Shown here: positions 37,701 through 46,700 of the stretch, in pieces
Position numbering within the stretch: the first letter of the stretch is position 1
How the letters are laid out: every line of letters begins with the position of its first letter
Assembly: GCF_022581195.2 (NCBI RefSeq)
Contig: NC_061466.1
Span: 5,270,001-5,334,000 of the forward strand
DNA: 64,000 bases
Direction: 5' to 3'
DNA from: Helicoverpa zea
Taxonomy: Eukaryota; Arthropoda; Insecta; Lepidoptera; Noctuidae
Notes under the pieces: generated by a model
Told to the model about the DNA's origin: nothing
What the model saw: the letters and a program-made list of their open reading frames with translations, nothing else
Databases searched by the model: none
Program-made: the position numbers and the translations under genes

Positions 37701-40700
37701 ATTTCCTGTAATAATCCAGGAACAAAATAACAGTACCTGGTAACAAGCCAGGCATAGGAGCGACTACGCCGGGAGGTTTAATATCAGCGGCCGGTGGCTC
37801 ATCGCTCCATCTAGACTTCTTCTTCTTACGTCTCTCTCGCTTGCTGTCTGACTCCTCATCGCTTTGAGAGCTCGCTTGTTCACGTTTGAATGGTCTGAAA
37901 TAATCCGTAGATAGTTATTCTTTGACCACTTCTGCTGTTAAATTAGCTACTTTGAGTATAAATTGTCCATTAGAATGTAGAAAGTAAAATGAGTTTGTAA
38001 ACGACTTCAAAAAAGGAGGAGGTTCTCAGTTTGAACTGTATGTATGTTTGTGCGCGATTTTCTGGTCGAATCAATTATGACGTGGTTTTCAACATAGCAT
38101 TTGTTGTCAGACTTATGAGAAGGTTCTATATACCTAATGTTGTCAGTTTTATATTTTGAAAAAGTTTTTACACGTACCTGTCTGTACTATCATCCTTGTT
38201 ATATCTGTAATCATCATTACTATCGTCGTCTTCCAGACTGAATTCAGGCTCATATTTGTCCTCAGGCTTGACTTCAGGCTTCTTGTCGCCCTGTTCAGCT
38301 CTTATCTTACCAACGAGATCTCTAAACACCTTGTACTCGTTCGAATTTGTGTTGTGAAGGAACCTGCAAGGATTCGCTCAATACAATCATCTTATGTAAA
38401 GAGTAAACAATAACAAAGGATGCTTTTGTGTTAGGTTTTATTTAACCTGAAAATACTATGGTGGAACAGCTTTCTTTGTAGTTGCAAATTGTGTTAAAAT
38501 AGTTCCTGTAATGAGGTTTTAATCGGAAAAGTTGATATGACGCTCCCACTGTTCCATCATAATCATTGCGACAAAAAATGTATGTAAATATAAAAAAGAA
38601 TACAGCACGTATCCTCCTGTTGGGATCAAAGTGGCTACAGTGGCATTACCACAAATTTTGATCTTGTGAGTGAATTGCTTTCAGGACATTTTCCCAGTGG
38701 TCGCCGTTGCACGCGACTTCGCCGGCTGCGCGGAGTACTGACGGCGGCAACGAATCTGCAGAGAGAACTGCACACCACGAGTCAACATAATGTCTGGCGG
38801 TCACGTCGACGAAGAACCCGGCCGATATCTTACTACCGAAGTAAAGAGCACGTCACGATGCCTAAATGAATCCTTGTTAAAGCTACCCTTCGGACAAAAG
38901 TCACGATCAGCCTCTCTCCGAAAAGTAGCTTTAGTTTTAGTACTAGCATCTTTGATCGCATCAACTACCTACGAATTACAATTTCTAACTCAAGCAACAC
39001 TAGATCAGCCAATATCGATTATATCTGCATAGAACAATAATATTAAAGAATTTTGACTTAATTGTGCTATCAAAGTTGCTAATGACCGTACTCAATAAAA
39101 CCTGCTTAGGTTACGTTCAATTAGGCATTGTGAACGCCAACCATTCTTTACTCTATGCGTTTCTAGCGTCAAACCAAAAAACGTTACACTTCGTTTATTT
39201 AAAAGTTGCATGACAATAACAACTCATGCAAATTCCCTGATATTTAGACCGCGGTATTTTAATTCCATTGTAAGCTAATTGCTGTTTTTATTGTGATAGC
39301 AATGCTTATTCCCATAACAAATAACTAGATATTACGCGAAACATAAAAAATATAAAAGTATGATTTGCAAAACTATTTACTTTATCTGCAAAAAATGCTA
39401 CCTATATACCAATTTCAATTCAAATCGTATCTTTATGAATACTAAATATCAGAAAACAACTGAAGTTAAGTTAGAATATTCTTCATAATAGGGTTGTTTC
39501 CAATTTTCGAAAATCTATTTAAATAGCTTCTAAATAATTTAAAGATCACCCCTCCTATGATTTTGCGTCTTAAATCTCTTTACTTTTTATGTATTCGATT
39601 TTTTTCTATTTTTCTTAAAACATTGCCCAGAAAACGCTCGATCACGTGACTGTGACGTCACAGTATACTATGTGTTCCTTTACACTTTGCACATCTAAAG
39701 AGAAGAAACTAATTAGAAAGAAGTCATTGATTTTGAAATTCTAACAATGTATTCTTATAATATAGATACAAAAACAAATATTTTAAACATTTACATTATT
39801 TTTAAACATTGGGCACAAAAGAAAATACCTGTAATGTTTTGAGTTGTGTACGCGATAAAATAAAACTGTGCAAAGGAACGTAAAGTTTGTGTTTGTTATT
39901 GAGGTTATATTTGTGTCATCTTGGTTATTAGCAAAGAATTGAGCGACAAAAAAACTATCAGCTTTCATAAATCCTTTCTCCATAATTCTTTTCTAACTTT
40001 CTTTCGCTCAAATACAAATAAAAACTAAAGAAAACATCACATCAATTCTCAGTTTATACCTGTCATAGACTGTCACTGTCAAATACTTGTCATTGTCAAT
40101 GTAAAGTGACGACATCGGACTCGATTCGCCGTTTTCAAGGGCATGACGTAATAGACGATAAATTTAAATTTCATTAATTTTTTAAAAATTATGTGGTCAG
40201 TTATTATTAATATAATATAGCTTAACGTGTTTCTAGTTTTGTTAACTTTCGGTGCATATACAAATTTTTAATTGACTGAATACTAGGAAACAACCCTATT
40301 GTCGTCGTTGGGCCTTTGCATTATTATAGACGTCGAAAATAATAATATAAAGGCATAAGAGGTAGATTTATATGTACGATTTTTACCTTGTGATGGCTTG
40401 AAGGGTGCTGCAGAGTTATCCATGTCTTTCAGGTTTGCCAATAGGCTCAGAGGCATAGGTGGGGGTACTGTCATCCCTTCTGGTTTCATTGGAGGGTTAT
40501 CCATAGGCTTAGAGTCAGGGTGATGCATTGGCATGGAATTCGGAGGCATAGAGTTAGGTGGCATGAAAGGAGGCATAGGAGGCCCAGAGCCATTCCCAAA
40601 GTTCGGAGGACCGTTAGGCCCGAATGGTGGGCGTCCACCCATAAACGGCATATTGGAATTATTCATAGAATTTGGAGGCATCATTGAATTGGGGGGACCA

Positions 40701-43700
40701 TTAGGTCCCATCATAGGATTGGGGAATGGCGGACCAAAGAATGGAGGCATGGGCCCATTGGGGCCAGGTCCACCAGGTCCCATATTTGGACCACACATGT
40801 TAGGTGGCATTGGACCGCATGGGCCACCTGGGCCATTCGGGCCCATGAAGTTTGGCGGCATAGGGAAATTGGGTGGCCCTCCCATAAATGGTGGCATAGG
40901 GCCACCGGGCGGCATTGGTGGCATAGGACCTCTGGGGCCCATCATAGGTCCAGGACCCATTCCTGGACCATGGCCCATATTAGGTCCCGGACCCATATTT
41001 TGACCAGGTCCAGGGCCCATATTTGGCCCTTGTCCCATATTTGATCCAGGACCCATATTAGGTCCTGGCCCCATATTCGACCCAGGTCCCATGTTAGGTC
41101 CAGGTCCCATGTTAGGGCCTTGTCCCATGTTTGAGCCCGGCATCAAAGGTCCAGGCCCTAAATTAGAGTTAGGTCCCATTTTAGGACCAGGGCCCATATT
41201 TGGTCCTGGTCCCATGTTAGGACCAGGTCCCATTAAACTGGGACCCATGATACCTGGAGGTAGAGGTCCAGGTCCCAAAGGACCTGGGCCCATATTTGTG
41301 CTTAGCTCCGCACTGGAATCAGGATCTTCATCAGACTTTGAACCAAGAAGCCATTGGTTACGATCAGAATCGGAAGGTTGGGAATTTGGTGGCATTACAG
41401 GAATTTGCATAAGAGGTGGGATACTGTGTGGATTTTTGGTATCAATAAGTTCTATAACAGGAGTTATGGGACTGTGAGGACGGGGCCGGCCTCTTTCATT
41501 CCACCGCCGATTCTTGTCCCTGTAAAAATAATATTAAAATTCTGAATGATGCATCATCTATTGAACATGTTAAATAGTGACATGCTCATAGCAGTTTTAT
41601 TCTATTTTAATTCTAAATACATAATATTATTTTAACAAACCGCTTCAAGTGTGGCCAAATGGATAAAGGCCAAATTTTATGGCTTTTATAACAATAGCAT
41701 TTTTTTACCTTACTGCATTTCATTATGTACTTAGGGAAAAAACATGTTTCTTGTATGGGGAGCCCCCGAAAATATTTATTTAATTCTTGTTGTAATTTCA
41801 GTATTTGTTGTTAAAGCGGCAACAAAAATACATCATCTGTGAAAATTTCAGCTCTTTTACCATCACGGTTCATGAGATACAGCCTGGTGACAGACGGACG
41901 GACAGAGGAGCGAAAACAATAGGGTCCCGTTTTACCCTTTGGGTACGGAACCCTAAAACAGGTTTGCTAGAATTACCTTTGAATCTGGCTCCTATCTCCC
42001 GAATTCCTTCTATCATCCATTCCTGGACCATAACGGTCTCTATCAAAGTCATCATCTTGTTGACTCTGTATTTCATTAATCTCATGTTTAATCGGTTTTG
42101 TTTCTTCTTCAGTTTGTTGTTTCTCTTGTTCTTGTTTCTCTTGCTTGTCCTGCTGTTGTTTCTCAAGCAATGCTTTGAATTGGTTCATAAAACTGCCATC
42201 ATTGGAAAATATGTTGACTGAATTTTTGTCATCTTTTTGGCTTGGACTGAAATAGGAGAAAATTGAGATTTAATAACAAATATTCTAAGTATTCCTTTCT
42301 TTAAAAATATATGATACTCTCATATAAGGGCGATTCTCTGTAAGCTCGTTCAGCTCCATACAATTTCTGTCCTGGCAATTTTTTTCTACATTTGTCAAAA
42401 AACCTAGTCCTATGCCAAAGAAAATCAACTATTTATTTATTTGGATAAGGTGGCCCACTGAATTTGTACCTATTTTCCGAGTTATTTGCGATTTTCCAAA
42501 ACACCATGACAGGGGACTGTTTGAGACATCAGGGGACTGTTTTGAATGTGAACGGAAACCCACATTTTATGACTTTTCTATTATCAAAAGCGTATTTCGG
42601 GTCTTTATTACCGCAAGCATGACATGATCTCGCCAAACAGTCCTCATTATACAGGTCGCAACATAGATCTTCCAGCAACTTCTGATGATTGTTGTAAGTT
42701 AATATGTTAGCAGTATGAAGAGCGCTGAGATTCATGTCTATGTTACTGTGAACTATACAAAGATATGTATCGCGATTTTGAGCGTTTCGATTTCTTTACT
42801 GAATTGCTTACTAATGTCGTCGCCGGCGAAAAAGTCGTGATGGGCCTAGTGGGTAAAGAAGCAACCTCTCAAGCGTGAGGGCGCGGCTTCGATTCCAGGC
42901 CAGGCAAGTACCAATGCAAGTTTGTATGTACTTTCTAATAACATCTCAGACACCAGTGACTGTGTTTCGGATGGCAGGTTAAACTGTAGGTCTCGGCTGT
43001 TATTGAACATCCTTGGCAGTCGTTACGGGTAGTCAGTAGCCAGTAAGTCTGACACCAGTCTAGCTAAGGGGTTTTGAGGTAGGGCACGCCACCATAGTGG
43101 CGGTAAGTCTCCTCTTTGAGGAGTGGCTCGGGAGGAGTCATGGCGCCTTCACGTACCGCATGACGCAGGTCCTCACCGGACACGGTTGTTTCGGGAGGTA
43201 TCTGCATCGAATCGGTCGTGAGGTGGCATCCGGGTGTTACCACTCAGCGGACAGCTCCGAGGACACGGTGGACCACACAGTCCAGGAGTGCCCTGCGTGG
43301 GAAGGGCACCGCCAGGTCCTCGTCGAGGCATTAGGCGGCGGCGACCTCTCGCATCCGGCCATGGTCGGATGGAATGGGATGCCGTCGCCTCCTTCTGCGA
43401 GCAGTCATGCTCGAGAAGGAGGCGGCGGACAGAGAGTTCGCACTGCTCATCCCGGCCGCCGCGCTGGATCAGGTAGACACCACGGGCGCCGGGTGTCGCG
43501 AGACTTATCCTGGCCGCCGTAGGCGTGGGTCTATGGGCGTCCAAATCGGGTGGCTCATATCGTTCCTCCGTCGGCGTGTCGGCGGCGCGCGTTGTTCCAC
43601 GCGCTTCTCAAGGAGATGTCAGCAACCCCAGCGGGCCCAGCAAGACCAAGGCCCGCCTGGGCTGCGGGATTGTTCGAAAGAGTTGGTACATACGACATGG

Positions 43701-46700
43701 TACAAGGCTTATGACGGGACACGACGGATTTTCAGTCAGCAAAAGACACTCCCTCACCGCTGTTAACACACAGCCAAAGGGAAAAAAAATCATTTGATAA
43801 TTTTTAGCGTCGTTAAAAAAGGGGTATTGGGTTGCCCGGGTAACTGGGTTGAGGAGGTCAGATAAGACAGTCGCTCCTGCCGCTCTATTTCTCTCTTTTT
43901 CTGTAGTAATTCCAGTCGGGATAGCTTCTTTTTTTAAAAGCCATATTACGTGCGTTTGATCAGCCTGTGTAATATCAAGTTTATAAAGGAATAAAATAAT
44001 GCGAAGGAATGATAGTTTGAATCGTAAATTTGTAAAAGAGACTAGCGATTTACACAAACAATTTATGAAAACTATTAAAGTAATACGCAAAATACACAGT
44101 CCCCTGTTTTGTTAAACAGTCCCCTGCTGCGTTTTTAGACTGAGGACTGTTGTCAGAGGACTGTGTATTTCAGTTAGATTTCACAATATTTATAAAACCA
44201 GCGGCTTATTGTTTTTTAAGAACCTACCGATCAATTTAGGCATAAATAAGGTAACAATTAACTAAAAATAGAGATAATTTAAGTAATTAAATTACACAGA
44301 ATGATTTACCAGAGGACTGTGTGTGGTAGCGGCCCAAACGCGTCTTCACCTCACAAATGACGCTCTGGCACGAAACATAATGGCCTCTCGTTACCGCATT
44401 TGACAAGGTTGCTAACTTCACAACAATTGTGTTTCGTTTCAGTAATAAAACGATTATAAAACATTATAGTTTTTCTTAATTTTTTATTTACATTTTTGGC
44501 AGGGGACTGTTTTAAAATTCTCAGGACAAAGTTTACAGGAGTTTATTAAAATAAATAAAGTTGAATTGAGTGCTTGTTTTAGGAAAATAATATAATTTGA
44601 TTATTTTTGTTTGTGATACTAACTGCCAAGTGAATGTACACACATCAAAAGTGTCTAGGGATCAAGCATTTTTATGCGGATTTCTTGAGATTGAGATGTG
44701 GCTTTGTAATAAATTTATGATTTTATAAATTTATATGGATCCTTTTTGGTGCATTTCATAATTTGAATCAGGAACTGTGAATCAAATTCGAGTAAAAGAT
44801 GAAAATCAGCTGTCAATATTTTCCCTATAAACACATACAACGCATTGAAGACATTATTAGTGCTACTGTTTCCCTACTACTGATTAAAACCAACGTTATT
44901 ATGGAGCGGCGACGTCATTTAAGCAGGGAAGAAATGCTCAGAGCCGTGGGAATGATAGAAGCTGGTTCCCGGCAACGTACTGTGGCTTTAGCTCTGAATA
45001 CAAGTCAGAGTGTTATCAGTCGACTTTGGACACGTTACCGAAGCACTGGTACCGTAGCTGAGCGCCATGGAGGACGGTATCGCTGCACCACACGGAGACA
45101 AGACCGATACATTCAAATCTTAACTCGAAGAGCTCCAACAATAACCGCCATGATGTTAGCCGTGAGGCTTCATCACTCTTCAGGGAACTTAATTAGCGAC
45201 CAAACAGTCAGAAACCGCTTGCATGAAGTGAACCTTCATTCCCGAAGACCGCTACGGGTACCACCTATAGCAATGCACAATCGTAGGATTCGATATCAAT
45301 GGGCTCTTGAACACAGAAATTGGGCAGAAGAACAATGGCGTTTCGTGTGCTTTTCTGATGAGTCTCGTTTTGGTATGAGACCGGATACAAGACGTATACG
45401 ACACTGGAGAACCCCTGGACGCCAACAGCGATTAAAATCCTGCCAGGAAGTCCATCCTTATAGTGGTGGAACCATCATGGTATGGGCGGGTATTTGGATC
45501 GGCGGAAGAACTGAGTTGATTTGGATCAGAAGCAACCTCAACGCTCAAATTTATGCTGAGACGATTGTATCAGACGTCATCGTTCCTCTACAAGTGCAAA
45601 TCGGTCCCTTATTTCAGTTAATGCATGATAATGCACGACCGCACACCGCAAGAGTTGTAAGACAGACTCTCGCGGCAGCTAACATCAATGTCCTGCCCTG
45701 GCCTGCTCAGTCGCCAGACTTGAACCCGATTGAGCATGCATGGGATATGCTACAGAGAAGAGCTCTGCCGAATATGGAGGGTATCCAGTCGCAAGAAGAC
45801 CTTTTTTTGTTGTTGCAACGAACATGGGCGGCCATTCCACATCGTGATTTGGATGAACTCATTTTGAGTATGCCAAACCGATGTTCTTGTGTTGTTAGTG
45901 TTCGCGGTAGAAACACGGATTATTAATTGTTTAAGTTACCCAATAAACTTTTAAAGAAAACTGTTATTTCAGTCTTTTTTTTCGAACTTTTGTGTTAGTG
46001 TTTCAAATGTCAAAAATCCCTTTATTAGGAAAATGGCAAATTTCTTTATTAGTGCAAAGGTGACTTGGTTTATCGTTACTGTGACAAACGAAAACACTTT
46101 ATTTGATGAATCCTTAAAGAAAATTTTAATTAATATCAATCAGGAGAAAAGTTATTGCAAAAATATATGTTGATCCCTAGACACTTTTGATGTGTGTAGT
46201 TTCATTAACTTTTTTGGAAATCGCATTTCTAGGTGTCAATGTAGTGAAAGGGACAGCCAGGGGACTGTGTTTTTAGAGCTTCTATAACGTTTAGAAAAAA
46301 AATAAATAATTATGGTTATAAAAACAATGGGCCCGTGAAGTTTCGGGGTTAAAATTTCATAAAATGTGAATGTTTTTTAAAGAATTAAACTATTTATTGA
46401 AAAAATCGGACAGCCGATTACGAGGTTACAGAGAATCACCCATAATTATATTAATGTGTCTCAAACAACATTACTATTATCGTCATCAGTTTATTGGATT
46501 TTGACTTTGAATGTTTTCTAATAATTTTAACCCAGCAAATCTATGCATACTTGAACTTTAGTCTGCAGCACTTGTGAGAACACTTTCGTCATTTTATGCA
46601 GAACATTGTCATATAATTCAAAACTTAATTCTTAGAATTTATTTAAATAAGTTTTATTCAGCAAACAAATGTACACACGTACACTACACTTAACAAATTG

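Larger units (their letters stand above)
44639..46196 (+). mobile_element. intact Tc1-type DNA transposon (1558 bp)
   Basis: Perfect 27-bp terminal inverted repeats beginning cacacatcaaaagtgtctag, flanked by the TA target duplication (44637-44638 and 46197-46198). It holds one uninterrupted transposase gene and a polyadenylation signal. It inserted in SUGP1 intron 1, inside the older 42328-46441 element. Perfect ends and an open gene indicate a recent insertion. Confidence 0.96.
42328..46441. mobile_element. 4.1-kb composite inverted-repeat DNA element with nested insertions
   Basis: Ends are near-perfect inverted repeats, 20 of 22 positions: gggcgattctctgtaagctc at 42328 and, in reverse complement, gggtgattctctgtaacctc ending at 46441. 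Both sides are flanked by ATAA (42324-42327 and 46442-46445). Removing the Tc1 element and the SINE/LINE insertion leaves about 1.5 kb, which carries ten copies of a rrggactgt motif and a fragment of a Cys-rich frame. It is a non-autonomous or decayed DNA transposon; a 4-bp duplication fits several superfamilies, so I give none. Confidence 0.72.

Noticed and set aside
38790..39032. 80-codon plus frame with a possible membrane segment (KVALVLVLASLIASTTYEL)
   Set aside because: Starts 35 bp beyond SUGP1 exon 4 inside intron 3, with no splice sites, promoter or family match. A type II membrane protein start was considered, but there is no support.
40533..41003. 156-codon plus-strand frame rich in Gly/Pro/Ile
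   Set aside because: It is the antisense of the SUGP1 Met/Gly/Pro exon; repetitive GC-rich coding DNA leaves the opposite strand open.
43173..43544. 123-codon minus frame, Arg/Pro-rich
   Set aside because: Antisense of the GC-rich R1-type LINE coding region.
43608..44090. 160-codon minus frame
   Set aside because: It runs across the LINE 3' end, the SINE tail and intron DNA, so it cannot be one protein.
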